NCBI GenBank assembly: GCA_964526645.1 | Contig: CAZGJN010000002.1 | Location: 124,001-188,000, forward strand | Source: JADJNW01 sp964526645 | GTDB taxonomy: Bacteria > Bacteroidota > Bacteroidia > Chitinophagales > Saprospiraceae | Direction: 5' to 3' | Length of the DNA: 64,000 nucleotides | Part shown: in pieces, positions 1 through 8,945 of the stretch | How positions within the stretch are numbered: the first letter of the stretch is position 1 | Layout: each line of letters opens with the position of its first letter | The notes under the pieces: generated by a model | Databases searched by the model: none | Seen by the model: the letters and a program-made list of their open reading frames with translations, nothing else | Told to the model about the DNA's origin: nothing | Translations under genes and position numbers: made by a program

Positions 1-188
1 TGACAGCTGCCCAAGCTTTAGAATTTCGCCAACCTTCAAAAACTTCTCTTTTTTTAGAAAAAATAGTGACCGATTATCGGGATTGCGTCCCAAAATTAGA
101 TACAGATCGGGTATTAAGCTCAGATATGAATGAAACCCTCTTTTTTTTAAAAAAAATAGATCAACCTGCACTGGATGTAACATTTTGA
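1..188 (+). CDS. hutH: Histidine ammonia-lyase, C-terminal fragment (5' end outside window)
   Basis: Reading frame beginning at base 3 is open to the TGA at 186-188 and carries no in-window start, so the gene enters from the left edge. The roughly 61 visible residues contain AAQALEFRQP, then a DYRDCVPKLDTDRVLSSD segment, which matches the C-terminal helical tail of histidine/aromatic ammonia-lyases. The family deaminates histidine to urocanate in the cytoplasm as the first step of histidine degradation. The active-site MIO loop lies outside the window, so this is assigned from the tail only. A formimidoyl-THF cyclodeaminase of the same pathway is cut by the right edge. Confidence 0.72.
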   Translation, partial: TAAQALEFRQPSKTSLFLEKIVTDYRDCVPKLDTDRVLSSDMNETLFFLKKIDQPALDVTF

Positions 189-242
189 AAAAGGGATGCG
201 TTTGTAACGATAAATTGAAAACTTCAACCTAAAATAAAAGCT

Positions 243-1046
243 ATGCGTATCAAAAAATGGCTCTTCTTTTTGGCACTTATGTCCACGACACTTTCCTTCA
301 CTGGTTGTGGTGCAGGCAAAGGCGGCGGCGGCTTCAATTTGTTCACCGTAGATCAGGATAAAGAGTTGGGCAGGCAAACAGAGGCCCAGATTGCGGCTGA
401 TCCTAAGCAATTTCCGATTTTACCTGAAAAAGGCAATGAAGAATTATACCGCTATGTGCGTGGCATCACGGCTAAGCTTTTGAATACTGGCAAGGTGTCT
501 TACAAAGATGACTTTGCATGGGAAGTTAAGATTATTGACAACAAAGAGGTGCTCAACGCTTTTTGTACACCTGGGGGGTATATTTATGTTTATACCGGCA
601 TCATTAAATTTCTCGATTCGGAAGACCAACTTGCGGGCGTGATGGGGCACGAGATTGCCCACGCAGCCCTGCGGCATTCCACCCGACAAATGACCCAAGT
701 GTACGGTATTGCGGCGTTGACTTCCGTCGTGACGGGTAATGCCAATCCGGGTATGCTGGAGCAAATTGCGCTGGGGCTTATCTCTCTGAAATTTAGCCGC
801 AACCACGAAACAGAGGCAGATACACATTCGGTGATATATCTTTGCGAAACGGGCTACAACGCCGCCGGAGCTGCTGGTTTTTTTAAGAAGATGGAAGGCG
901 CAAATACGCCGCCGGAGTTTCTCAGTACGCACCCTAATCCAGGTAATCGGGTGGAAAACATAGAAAAAAAAGCACAGGAAATGGCCTGCAAAGGTACTCA
1001 AACGAATAAAGCAGAATACGAAAGGATCAAAAAACTGATTAAATAG
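243..1046 (+). CDS. M48 family metalloprotease, lipoprotein
   Basis: 267 residues. The N-terminus is a lipoprotein signal: basic start, hydrophobic core and a lipobox-like FTGC with Cys22, followed by a Gly-rich linker, which predicts a membrane-anchored periplasmic protein. The zinc motif HEIAH lies at residues 136-140 and the third-ligand region ETEAD at about 189-193, both standard for M48 (BepA/LoiP/YcaL-like) peptidases. These proteases degrade or help fold envelope and outer-membrane proteins. The gene stands alone between hutH and a convergent mscS gene and is followed by a strong terminator. Substrate is not deducible. Confidence 0.92.
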   Translation: MRIKKWLFFLALMSTTLSFTGCGAGKGGGGFNLFTVDQDKELGRQTEAQIAADPKQFPILPEKGNEELYRYVRGITAKLLNTGKVSYKDDFAWEVKIIDNKEVLNAFCTPGGYIYVYTGIIKFLDSEDQLAGVMGHEIAHAALRHSTRQMTQVYGIAALTSVVTGNANPGMLEQIALGLISLKFSRNHETEADTHSVIYLCETGYNAAGAAGFFKKMEGANTPPEFLSTHPNPGNRVENIEKKAQEMACKGTQTNKAEYERIKKLIK

Positions 1047-1055
1047 ACCCCGCGC

Positions 1056-1100
1056 ATTGGGCAGTAAGCCTCACACAGCTACTGCCCAATATTTATTTTT
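1056..1100 (+). terminator. Rho-independent terminator after the M48 protease gene
   Basis: Perfect 11-bp stem: ATTGGGCAGTA (1056-1066) pairs with TACTGCCCAAT (1080-1090), followed by ATTTATTTTT. The T-rich tail runs over the stop codon of the convergent mscS gene, so the two transcription units share these bases. Confidence 0.82.
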
Positions 1101-2430
1101 GTATGGAATTGCGAAACCAAACATCCCGCTGCGGGAAAGGAATCGTGACATTATTTTCGCGGAAAGCGCGGTCTATTTCAAACCGAATATCACTTTTTAC
1201 ATTTTCGATAGGAAAAAGGAGTTTGGACCAAAAAAACAACTCAAAATTGAGCGAAGAATCCGCAAATTCCGTAAATCTTACAAAGGGGGAAGGTTCTTTC
1301 AAAACATCAGGATGATTTTGTGCTACCTCTACTAACAACCGACGCACCAAAGCCGTATCCGAACCGTAAGCCACACCGACGCTCACCGAAAACCGCACAA
1401 CTTCGTCGTAATGATTCCAGTTGTGTACTTTTTCCGTTACAAGCTGGGAATTAGGAATAATTACACTGATGCTATTGTGTGTTTCGATACGAGAAGTACG
1501 CAATCCAATTTGTCTCACAAGCCCCAGTGTGCCATTGATTTCAACGATATCACCCACTTCCACGGTTCTTTCAAACAGCAGGATAATCCCCGAAGCCAGG
1601 TCATTAAAAGTTTGCTGTAAACCCAGCCCCACGCCCAATAGTAGTGCCGCCAAACCGCCCCACACCAAGGTCAGATTGAAGCCCATGATCTCCAGGGCGA
1701 TCATGACCGCCACGACATACACAAAATAAACCATCAGCCGGTTAATGGCATATTGCCGACCAATGTCTGCCTTGATCCTTTTGTAATAGCGATGCAAAAC
1801 CAGCTGAATCAAAATCCAGTTGAGCAATCTGGCAAATGCAAAGATCAGCAGTACCGCCAGGATATCCGATACTTTGATCTCGTAGGTCTTATTTTTTAGA
1901 TCAAAGGAAAAAAGAATATAATTGACACTTAAAATATTCACAATTAATTGCAAACCAATCAAATAAACAACTTGCCGCACTTTACTGTGCGTAGATTCTT
2001 TGTTGTCTTTTTTTAAAACCCCCAATTCATGTTCTTTTTTGCCTCTGTTTTCGTAATAAGTATGAATCAGGTACTTAGAAATTACCACATCAAGCAATCT
2101 GGCAAAAAGCAGCAGCAAGGTAGTCAGCAGCAAATTGGATACCCGAATTTCAATGTACTGGCTGCTCAGCAAGATATAGTCAATCTCAAAACCCAACTCC
2201 AAACTCACGATAGCGCCGAGCAAAAAGCAAAAGCGCAATAAACGCTTGATTTTGCGGCGATCCTGTGCCTCAATTTCTTCTTTTTCAAAAAAACGGGTAA
2301 GAAAACGGCCGCGAATAAAAGTATAAAGCACCGCCAGAAGTATAAAAATCAGTACTTGCAAGACGATATTACCATAAGTGATGTCGAAGTCGCCTATGCT
2401 AAATGCTACGTTATGGAGCCATTCATTCAT
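1093..2430 (-). CDS. MscS family mechanosensitive ion channel
   Basis: 445 residues from the ATG at 2430. The open frame reaches a TTG at 2457, but ATG is preferred. Several hydrophobic segments fill the first 250 residues. They are followed by the pore helix, rich in Gly/Ala/Leu (GGLAALLLGVGLGLQQ), and the MscS beta domain (FNDLASGIILLFERTVEVGD, then an IPNSQL motif) and a cytoplasmic alpha/beta end. This is larger than E. coli MscS (286 aa) because of extra N-terminal membrane helices, as in MscK/YbdG-type relatives. Role: releasing solutes on hypo-osmotic shock from the inner membrane. It is divergent from the PAP2-like gene. Confidence 0.92.
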   Translation of the reverse strand: MNEWLHNVAFSIGDFDITYGNIVLQVLIFILLAVLYTFIRGRFLTRFFEKEEIEAQDRRKIKRLLRFCFLLGAIVSLELGFEIDYILLSSQYIEIRVSNLLLTTLLLLFARLLDVVISKYLIHTYYENRGKKEHELGVLKKDNKESTHSKVRQVVYLIGLQLIVNILSVNYILFSFDLKNKTYEIKVSDILAVLLIFAFARLLNWILIQLVLHRYYKRIKADIGRQYAINRLMVYFVYVVAVMIALEIMGFNLTLVWGGLAALLLGVGLGLQQTFNDLASGIILLFERTVEVGDIVEINGTLGLVRQIGLRTSRIETHNSISVIIPNSQLVTEKVHNWNHYDEVVRFSVSVGVAYGSDTALVRRLLVEVAQNHPDVLKEPSPFVRFTEFADSSLNFELFFWSKLLFPIENVKSDIRFEIDRAFRENNVTIPFPQRDVWFRNSIQK

Positions 2431-2543
2431 GGAAGGGAGCTTTGCGCTAAAATACAAATTTTTTGGAAGTAGTAAACGCTGCTAAAATACAGCCTTTTCA
2501 CAGGAAGATCGTTTTACAGGGTTATTAAATGGCTTGGAATTGA

Positions 2544-2551
2544 TATTTTTG
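2544..2551 (+). promoter_or_regulatory. Bacteroidota-type -7 element for the PAP2-like gene
   Basis: TATTTTTG fits the TAnnTTTG consensus about 60 bases before the ATG at 2613. No clear TTG/TTTG element sits 17-23 bases upstream, so the call rests on one half of the promoter. Confidence 0.35.
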
Positions 2552-2612
2552 TAAAATTTTATGACCAAAACAGCCTTTGCACTACCTGCTGCATTTTAAA
2601 ATAAAACGACTA

Positions 2613-3338
2613 ATGACAGAACAAATCACTGATATAAAGGCGGAATCGCCTATGTTGGCTTCAAAACCTTCGGGTCTGCAAACAACCCTTTGGATTGCTG
2701 CGAGGCTTATTTCTGCTCTATTTCACCCTTTACTGGTGCCGACGTATATGCTGGCATTGCTGATCGTGGTGAATCCTTACCTCTTTGGGGTGAACCGCAT
2801 CAACGAGTCCCCCAGTACGCTGCTGCTGTTGCGTGTTTTTTTGTCCACCTTTTTTATCCCGATCATAGCCATCTCTATGCTCCGCACCACTGGCTTTATT
2901 TCATCTTTTAATTTACAAGACCACAAGGAGCGCATTGGTCCTTATATTATTACTGGCATTTTCTATCTTTGGATGTTCCGAAATTTTTATAGTAACTCCC
3001 AAATGCCTACGGCTTATACTGCTTTTATGCTGGGTGCTACTATTGCTTTGTTCATCGGTTTTTTTATCAATATTTTTTCAAAGATAAGTGCTCACACTAT
3101 TGGCATGGGTGCGCTGACGGGCATGGTCTCTATCACCATGCTTTTTTTTAGCTACGATACCTTTGCCTTAGGCAATTGGAACCTGACGATGAACATCGTG
3201 TTGATGGTTGTTGTTCTGCTCGCGGGTTTGGTTGGTACAGCAAGACAAATACTGCACGCTTACCATCCAACTGATCTGTATGGTGGTTACCTGGTAGGAT
3301 TTTTAGCACAAGTGATTGCCCTGCGTTTTATTTTCTAA
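2613..3338 (+). CDS. PAP2-superfamily-like integral membrane protein
   Basis: 241 residues from the ATG at 2613; an in-frame TTG at 2577 is a weaker start. Six or so hydrophobic helices are visible. Three blocks resemble the phosphatidic acid phosphatase signature: DHKERIGP in place of KxxxxxxRP, SAHT in place of PSGH, and ARQILHAYHPTD, which keeps the R-x6-H-x3-D spacing of the third motif. This suggests an acid-phosphatase fold acting on a membrane lipid phosphate, but motif 1 is loose and the substrate unknown. It lies divergent to mscS and 50 bases before the kynurenine monooxygenase gene. Confidence 0.72.
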   Translation: MTEQITDIKAESPMLASKPSGLQTTLWIAARLISALFHPLLVPTYMLALLIVVNPYLFGVNRINESPSTLLLLRVFLSTFFIPIIAISMLRTTGFISSFNLQDHKERIGPYIITGIFYLWMFRNFYSNSQMPTAYTAFMLGATIALFIGFFINIFSKISAHTIGMGALTGMVSITMLFFSYDTFALGNWNLTMNIVLMVVVLLAGLVGTARQILHAYHPTDLYGGYLVGFLAQVIALRFIF

Positions 3339-3388
3339 GAATCTTAGAAGAGGTAGGCATCATCATTGATAGCAAATAAAATCAAAAT

Positions 3389-4765
3389 ATGGCACAATCG
3401 AGGCAAGCCTTAGTAGTAGGGGCAGGTTTGGTTGGTTCTCTATGGTCTATTTTTCTGGCGAAACGCGGCTACGACGTGCAAGTGTACGAGCGGCGGAGCG
3501 ATATGCGTCGGGCAGGCTTTGCAGGGGGGCGTTCTATCAACCTCGCCATGAGCCAACGCGGCTGGCTGGCAATTGAAAAAGTTGGTATCAAAGCTGCAAT
3601 CGAATCTGTAGCTATCCCTATGTACGGGCGTATGATGCACGATTCGGGTGGGGCGTTGAGGTTTCAGCCGTATGGCAAAGAAGGGCAAGCGATATACTCT
3701 GTATCCAGAGGTGGATTAAATCTTGAATTACTCCGTATTGCCGATCATTTTGATAATGTGACTTTAAATTTTGACGAGCGCTGCAGCGATGTGAATTTAG
3801 ATAAAAACGAAGTGCGTTTTGAAAATGCGGTTGCGGGCACCGAAAGCATCGTGCAGGCACCCTTGATTTTTGGAACAGATGGGGCGTTTTCTGCCATTCG
3901 CAGTAGTATGCAAAAAACCAACCGCTTCAATTACACCCAGGCTTATCTGGATTATGGGTACAAAGAGCTAACGATTCCACCTGCTGCCAACGGTGTGCAT
4001 CAGATGGACAAAAACGCCTTGCACATCTGGCCTCGAGGTAGTTTTATGCTCATTGCCCTACCCAACGTGGATGGTAGCTTCACCTGCACCTTGTTTTTGC
4101 CCTTTGATGGCGAGGCAGCGGCTTTTGAGGCTTTGCAGACAGATACCGAAATTCGAGCCTTTTTTGAAAAATATTTTGAGGATGCTACGGCTTTGATGCC
4201 CAATTTGCTGGAAGATTTTCATCAAAATCCGACGGCCGCACTTGCTACTATCCGTTGCAATCCCTGGCATTACAATCATCGGGTGCTCCTGCTGGGCGAT
4301 GCGGCACACGCTATCGTTCCGTTTTTTGGGCAAGGCATGAACGCCGGTTTTGAGGATTGCACTATCTTGGATACTTTATTGGATGAATACCAGGAGGATT
4401 GGGCAACTGTAATCGAGATTTTTAATAAAACCAGGATCAAAGATGCCAATGCCATTGCCGATTTAGCACTACAAAATTTTATTGAAATGCGAGACTTGGT
4501 GGCTGATCCTCAGTTTTTGTTGCGCAAGCAAATAGAAATACACCTGGCAAAAAAGTACCCCACACAATTCCTGCCGGTTTATTCGATGGTCACTTTCAGC
4601 CATCTGCCTTACAGCGAAGCTTTGGGGGAGATGAATGCCCAAAATGAGTTATTTGAACAGGTTTTTAAGATACCAGGCATAGAACAAAACTGGATGGAAA
4701 ATCCCGCCTTAGATACAATCTTCTGGAATTGGCTGGCGCAAAGGAAGGTGTCAGATGCCCGCTAA
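3389..4765 (+). CDS. kmo: Kynurenine 3-monooxygenase (FAD-dependent)
   Basis: 458 residues, the usual KMO length. The N-terminal FAD-binding Rossmann motif GAGLVGSLW is at residues 11-19, followed by RRAGFAGGRSINLAMSQRG, characteristic of kynurenine monooxygenases, and the GDAAHA flavin ribityl motif at about 302. The enzyme hydroxylates L-kynurenine with NADPH and O2 to 3-hydroxykynurenine in tryptophan breakdown, which can feed NAD synthesis. No other kynurenine pathway genes adjoin it. Its last 15 bases overlap the 3' end of the convergent Uma2 gene. Confidence 0.92.
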   Translation: MAQSRQALVVGAGLVGSLWSIFLAKRGYDVQVYERRSDMRRAGFAGGRSINLAMSQRGWLAIEKVGIKAAIESVAIPMYGRMMHDSGGALRFQPYGKEGQAIYSVSRGGLNLELLRIADHFDNVTLNFDERCSDVNLDKNEVRFENAVAGTESIVQAPLIFGTDGAFSAIRSSMQKTNRFNYTQAYLDYGYKELTIPPAANGVHQMDKNALHIWPRGSFMLIALPNVDGSFTCTLFLPFDGEAAAFEALQTDTEIRAFFEKYFEDATALMPNLLEDFHQNPTAALATIRCNPWHYNHRVLLLGDAAHAIVPFFGQGMNAGFEDCTILDTLLDEYQEDWATVIEIFNKTRIKDANAIADLALQNFIEMRDLVADPQFLLRKQIEIHLAKKYPTQFLPVYSMVTFSHLPYSEALGEMNAQNELFEQVFKIPGIEQNWMENPALDTIFWNWLAQRKVSDAR

Positions 4766-5449
4766 AATGTGCCGAAGCGCTTCATTATTAATCGCAGGAT
4801 CAAAAACGGCGCGGATAGGTATTTTAAAACCCGCTACCACATAGCTTTCAATTGTGCTTTCTTTTGCTTTTAAAATCAATTGATACTTACCCATTTGCAA
4901 GTGGTACTGCTCAATATCCTCTGCATCCGGATCAACAATCCAATACTCCTCCACACCATGTTCTTCATAATCCATAAACTTCGTCACGCGGTCATGCTGG
5001 GTATCGCCGCCTGAAAGGATTTCTACCACAAAATCAGGCGTTGGAAAAAGCACCTGATTCGGCTTGAAGGCTTCTGATTTTTCTTTTCTAAAAAAACAAA
5101 TATCGGGCTCATAGTCATTGCGCGTCAATGAAATCATAATTTTTTCGATTCCCACAAAGCCCAAGCGTTTTTCCTCTACAAAGGTATCAAGTAGTTTGAA
5201 TAAGCGTTTGGTTGCGTCATTATATCTTTTTTTCACAGGGGAATGGATAATAATTTCACCATTGACAAACTCGGCTTTCATGTCCTCATCAATCATTTCA
5301 TAAAATTGTTGGCGCTTTTGCTGCTCTTTCGCGAGGGCATCGCTCACCTGTTCCACAATAAGCCTTGCCTGTGGTTGTGCTAAAATTTCTGCTACCAGTT
5401 GCTTCGTATTTGGCATAATATTAACTTGACTGCTATTTGAAGCCTTCAT
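4751..5449 (-). CDS. Uma2 family protein (PD-(D/E)XK nuclease fold, DUF820)
   Basis: 232 residues from the ATG at 5449; a second ATG at 5416 is possible. The core has the family pattern: EFVNGEIIIHSP, then YEPDICFF, PDFVVEILSGGD, then D-x3-KFMDYEEHGVEEYWIVDP. The PD...E-x-L spacing marks the restriction-endonuclease-like fold common in cyanobacteria and Saprospiria. Biological role is not established for the family; the nuclease label rests on fold. The gene is single, with no partner toxin/antitoxin or methylase nearby, and is tail-to-tail with kmo. Confidence 0.85.
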   Translation of the reverse strand: MKASNSSQVNIMPNTKQLVAEILAQPQARLIVEQVSDALAKEQQKRQQFYEMIDEDMKAEFVNGEIIIHSPVKKRYNDATKRLFKLLDTFVEEKRLGFVGIEKIMISLTRNDYEPDICFFRKEKSEAFKPNQVLFPTPDFVVEILSGGDTQHDRVTKFMDYEEHGVEEYWIVDPDAEDIEQYHLQMGKYQLILKAKESTIESYVVAGFKIPIRAVFDPAINNEALRHILAGI

Positions 5450-5527
5450 CAAAGATAGCTAATTTTTCTTGTTGCGCGAAGTAGAAAATGGCTTGTGATA
5501 CCCGAATTACGTTTAAATCATAAAACC

Positions 5528-6226
5528 ATGAACGACAAATCCCATCTTTTGTATGTGGAAGACGATGAGAGCCTTAGTTTTGTTACACGAGACAATCTGG
5601 AATTGCAAGGCTATCAGATTACCCATTGTACCAAGGGCAGCGAAGCACTGGAAGCCTTTTCAAAAGGAACTTTCGACCTTTGCATTCTTGATGTGATGTT
5701 GCCAGAAGTAGATGGATTTGCGGTTGCGCAAGCCATCCGCGAAAAAGATACGCATGTGCCTATTCTTTTTCTTACTGCCAAATCCCTCAAAGAGGACAAG
5801 ATCAAGGGCTTGAAGCTTGGCGGAGACGATTATATCACCAAGCCTTTTAGTATCGAGGAATTGATTTTGAAAATAGAAATCTTCCTGCGCAGAAGCAAAA
5901 TCAATACGACTACCCTGACGAGCAAGTTTGTCCAAATTGGAAAATATACTTTTGATTATCAAAACCTTACTTTATCCCTAAATGGAAAAGAGACCAGGCG
6001 CTTGACGCAAAAAGAGGCAGACCTACTCCGATTTTTGGCAAAGCACAAAAACCAGGTTGTAAAGCGCTCTGCTATACTCGAAACCCTTTGGGGAGAGGAT
6101 GACTACTTTCTGGGCAGAAGCCTGGATGTGTTTATCTCCCGCTTGCGAAAATACCTTGATCAAGACAAGCAATTGCGTATTGAAAACATACACGGTGTCG
6201 GGTTTCAGTTTCATGTAAAGGATTGA
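5528..6226 (+). CDS. OmpR/PhoB-family response regulator
   Basis: 232 residues from the ATG at 5528; an in-frame GTG lies at 5495. The receiver domain (about 1-120) has the acidic pair in YVEDDES, the phospho-acceptor Asp in CILDVMLPEVDG, the Thr in LTAKS and the Lys in ITKPF. The winged-helix domain (about 135-230) ends with LDVFISRLRKYL and the typical IHGVGFQF hairpin. It binds DNA when phosphorylated. No histidine kinase lies next to it, so its partner and regulon cannot be named. Confidence 0.92.
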   Translation: MNDKSHLLYVEDDESLSFVTRDNLELQGYQITHCTKGSEALEAFSKGTFDLCILDVMLPEVDGFAVAQAIREKDTHVPILFLTAKSLKEDKIKGLKLGGDDYITKPFSIEELILKIEIFLRRSKINTTTLTSKFVQIGKYTFDYQNLTLSLNGKETRRLTQKEADLLRFLAKHKNQVVKRSAILETLWGEDDYFLGRSLDVFISRLRKYLDQDKQLRIENIHGVGFQFHVKD

Positions 6227-6259
6227 CCGATTGAAAATCAACTCAAAGTATTGCTAAAA

Positions 6260-6292
6260 TTTGGAATTTACCCGGCAAACAATTTACCTTTG
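6260..6292 (+). promoter_or_regulatory. Bacteroidota-type promoter for the PpiD-like gene
   Basis: TTTG at 6260-6263, a 21-base spacer, then TACCTTTG at 6285-6292, a full match to the TTTG-N19-21-TAnnTTTG pattern. Transcription would start near 6300, giving a leader of about 115 bases before the ATG at 6416. Confidence 0.65.
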
Positions 6293-6415
6293 CAGGGCTT
6301 TTGGAAAAAACCCTGAACAAGCACATTATTTAATTGCCAAACAAAGAGAAAGCGCGTATATGTCATCGCTGGCGTTGAGGGTTTGTATATGATACTTGAC
6401 AAAAAATGACGAAGA

Positions 6416-8521
6416 ATGGCTCTGATTAGTAAAATTAGAAAAAACCTCTGGATCGTTGTAGTGCTGATTGCCCTGGGTGTACTGGGTTTCATCATTCAGG
6501 ATATGACCTCTGGGCAGCAAAGTTTATTTGGTGGCTCACAGCTTACTGTTGCTAAGGTAGCCGGCGAAAAGATTGATTGGAATCAGTTCAGCCGCAAGTT
6601 TGAGTTGTTGTACAGCGGCGCTACCGGCGATGGCAATGCCCAGCGCGATGCCCTCTGGAACTACATGGTAGAGGAAATTATCGTAAAAAAAGAAGCTGAA
6701 AAATTAGGATTAGGTGTCAGTAAGACCGAATTGATTGACCTGCTCTATGGTCCCAACCCTAGTCCTGTGGTGCGCCAAAGCTTCACAGATCCAACGACCG
6801 GTGCGCTCGACCGCCAACAATTAGACCAAATCAAAGCGGGTATTGATAACAACACTCTTTCTCCTGAGTTTAAAATTCGTTGGGCAGAAGAAGAGAATAG
6901 GGTGATCAAAGACCGGCTGCAAACCAAAATTAACACCTTGGTCAGTAAGGGAATCTATACGCCTACCTGGATGGCAGCTATGGGCTATAAGGATCAAAAT
7001 GAAAAAGTTTCTTTTGTGTATGTTCGGGCGGCTTTTGATGAGGTGGACAATTCTGATATAACCTTGGATGAAAAAGACTACGAAGCTTTTATAAAGGAAA
7101 ATGCTGCTAAATTGAAGCAAGATGAAGAGACGCGCAAGGTAGAATACGTTGTTTTAGATGTATTCCCTTCTGCTACCGATTCTGCTAATATTCAAAAACT
7201 AATTGCGGATAGGATTCCAGAGTTTGCATCTACAACGGAAGATTCCGCTTTTGTGGCTCGGTTTGCTGGTATTTATGATGAAGCGTATTTCAAGAAAGAG
7301 AGCTTATCTCCTGTTATTGCTGATACGGTTTTCAAGCTACCGATAGGTGCCGTTTATGGTCCTTACATAGAAGGAGGGGCTTATCAGGCATTGAAAGTAT
7401 TGGATAAAAAGACGATACCAGATTCTGTGCGCTCTCGCCACATTCTAATCCCAGCGCAAAATGCCCTCACACTGGCTGCAGCGCAAAGCAAAGTAGATAG
7501 CTTGAAAGGACTGATTGAGGCTGGTACACATTCTTTCGATTCCCTGGCAAGTGTATTTGGTACGGATGCAACCAAATCCAAAGGCGGCGATCTCGGCTAT
7601 GCTTTCCCTGGTATGATGGTGAAAGAATTTAACGATTTGATTTTTTATAAGGCAGAACAGGGCAAACTCTACACCGTTGTTACGCAGTTTGGGGTGCATT
7701 TGGTGGAAGTAACGGGCAAGAAGTTCGTTAAAAACGAAGAAGGCATAAAAATAGCTTATCTGCGGGAGACGATTGTGCCAAGCGAGGAAACGCAATCAAG
7801 TGTTTATGAAAAAGCACTCGCCCTGGCGCAAAATAATCGAAAGTTAGACAAGCTGCGCGAAGCGGTGAAAGGGAATGCCGATTGGGCGATGGAAACTTCT
7901 CCGATGCTGAAAAAAAATGATTACATCATCGGGACACTGGGTGCTGGACAGACCTCTCGGGATATTGTCCGCTGGGCTTTTGAAAATAAGGTGAATGAAG
8001 TTTCTCCAGAGGTTTATTCTTATCAGAATGAAATCGAATTGTATGTTGATAAGTATGTAGTCGTTGGATTGAAGAGTAAGCAAAAAAAAGGCATACCCGA
8101 TGTAGCAAGTATCAAGGAAGACATTGAGCAGTTGGTCATCAATAAAAAGAAAGGCGAGTTTCTGAAAGAGCAAATGAAAAATAAAGACCTTGCTGCACTT
8201 TCTAATATGTTTGCTACGCAGATAGATACCGCGCTCAATGTAAGTTTTGCAACGCCCAACCTACCTAATGTAGGCCCAGAGCCAGCAGTAGTAGCCAACG
8301 CCCTGAAGCTGGACTTGGAGCAACGGACACCGCCAGTGGTCGGTAATACAGGGGTTTACGTAGCAAGAATCATTGCAAAAGCCGCCGCACCAGAGAACGC
8401 TGATTATGGCTTGTTGAAAAAAACGCTGGCTATGAGCTTGAGGGGACAAGTAGCTTCGCGCTTGTTTTTGGCAGTCCGCAAGAACATAAAAATTAAAGAC
8501 AATCGCTTTAGCTTCTATTGA
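6416..8521 (+). CDS. PpiD-like periplasmic peptidyl-prolyl isomerase/chaperone
   Basis: 701 residues. A single transmembrane segment at about 11-31 anchors the protein with its bulk in the periplasm. A SurA_N-like helical region follows (about 40-230). A parvulin (PPIC) domain at about 340-435 begins with SRHILI and contains DATKSKGGDLGYAFPG; a second, weaker repeat-like region follows. This order matches PpiD/SurA-type folding factors that help newly exported outer-membrane proteins. It forms a single-gene unit with its own promoter and a terminator after the stop. Confidence 0.88.
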   Translation: MALISKIRKNLWIVVVLIALGVLGFIIQDMTSGQQSLFGGSQLTVAKVAGEKIDWNQFSRKFELLYSGATGDGNAQRDALWNYMVEEIIVKKEAEKLGLGVSKTELIDLLYGPNPSPVVRQSFTDPTTGALDRQQLDQIKAGIDNNTLSPEFKIRWAEEENRVIKDRLQTKINTLVSKGIYTPTWMAAMGYKDQNEKVSFVYVRAAFDEVDNSDITLDEKDYEAFIKENAAKLKQDEETRKVEYVVLDVFPSATDSANIQKLIADRIPEFASTTEDSAFVARFAGIYDEAYFKKESLSPVIADTVFKLPIGAVYGPYIEGGAYQALKVLDKKTIPDSVRSRHILIPAQNALTLAAAQSKVDSLKGLIEAGTHSFDSLASVFGTDATKSKGGDLGYAFPGMMVKEFNDLIFYKAEQGKLYTVVTQFGVHLVEVTGKKFVKNEEGIKIAYLRETIVPSEETQSSVYEKALALAQNNRKLDKLREAVKGNADWAMETSPMLKKNDYIIGTLGAGQTSRDIVRWAFENKVNEVSPEVYSYQNEIELYVDKYVVVGLKSKQKKGIPDVASIKEDIEQLVINKKKGEFLKEQMKNKDLAALSNMFATQIDTALNVSFATPNLPNVGPEPAVVANALKLDLEQRTPPVVGNTGVYVARIIAKAAAPENADYGLLKKTLAMSLRGQVASRLFLAVRKNIKIKDNRFSFY

Positions 8522-8552
8522 GGCTGAATTGTTTGAAATTGTTCTAAACAGG

Positions 8553-8583
8553 CAGGCTGAGCTGACAAAGTTCAGCCTGTTTG
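8553..8583 (+). terminator. Terminator after the PpiD-like gene
   Basis: CAGGCTGA (8553-8560) pairs with TCAGCCTG (8572-8579) across an 11-base loop, followed by TTTG. The T-tract is short. Confidence 0.65.
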
Positions 8584-8594
8584 CATTCAAAAAC

Positions 8595-8625
8595 TTTGTG
8601 TTTTTTGTTTTTTTCTACATCTTTG
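8595..8625 (+). promoter_or_regulatory. Candidate promoter for the 45-residue membrane protein
   Basis: TTTG at 8595-8598, a 19-base spacer, then CATCTTTG at 8618-8625, one mismatch from TAnnTTTG. A start near 8633 leaves a leader of about 160 bases, which contains a perfect 7-bp inverted repeat (CTGATAT/ATATCAG, 8695-8711). Confidence 0.4.
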
Positions 8626-8795
8626 CAGCGGCTTTAGAGGCTGGTAGATGAGCGTGAAGTGACTAAATGTCTTTGGAGGAACTGAAATAAAAAACTGATA
8701 TTTTATATCAGCACACAGCCATCTGTTTATAGTTCGTTAATTTTTAAATTAATTACACAATCAAGATTTTAGTATTAGAATAAACAATTATTGCT

Positions 8796-8933
8796 ATGTC
8801 AGAAATTCAAAATGTCGGTCGAAAGGGATTTTGCCTGATGTACTTCTTCATATTTTTGTTCTTGTTTGTTATCCTGGTCGTTTGGATTTACAACCGAAAC
8901 ACAGATAGCCTACCCCCGCTGCCATTAAACTAA
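8796..8933 (+). CDS. Small single-span membrane protein, 45 residues
   Basis: ATG at 8796 to TAA at 8931-8933. A short polar start (MSEIQNVGRKG) is followed by one very hydrophobic helix (about residues 12-32, rich in Phe, Leu, Val and Ile) and a polar tail NRNTDSLPPLPLN. It is preceded by a terminator and a plausible promoter and so has its own transcription unit; it ends 12 bases before the 3' end of the convergent acyl-CoA synthetase gene. I do not recognise a family. The positive charges before the helix and the polar tail after it suggest an N-in membrane peptide. Confidence 0.55.
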   Translation: MSEIQNVGRKGFCLMYFFIFLFLFVILVVWIYNRNTDSLPPLPLN

Positions 8934-8945
8934 GCTCAAGAAAGG

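Noticed and set aside
444..1001. 185-residue minus-strand open frame inside the M48 protease gene
   Set aside because: It lies antisense to a gene with a clear HExxH motif, and its sequence (Cys/His/Arg-rich) looks like a frame shadow.
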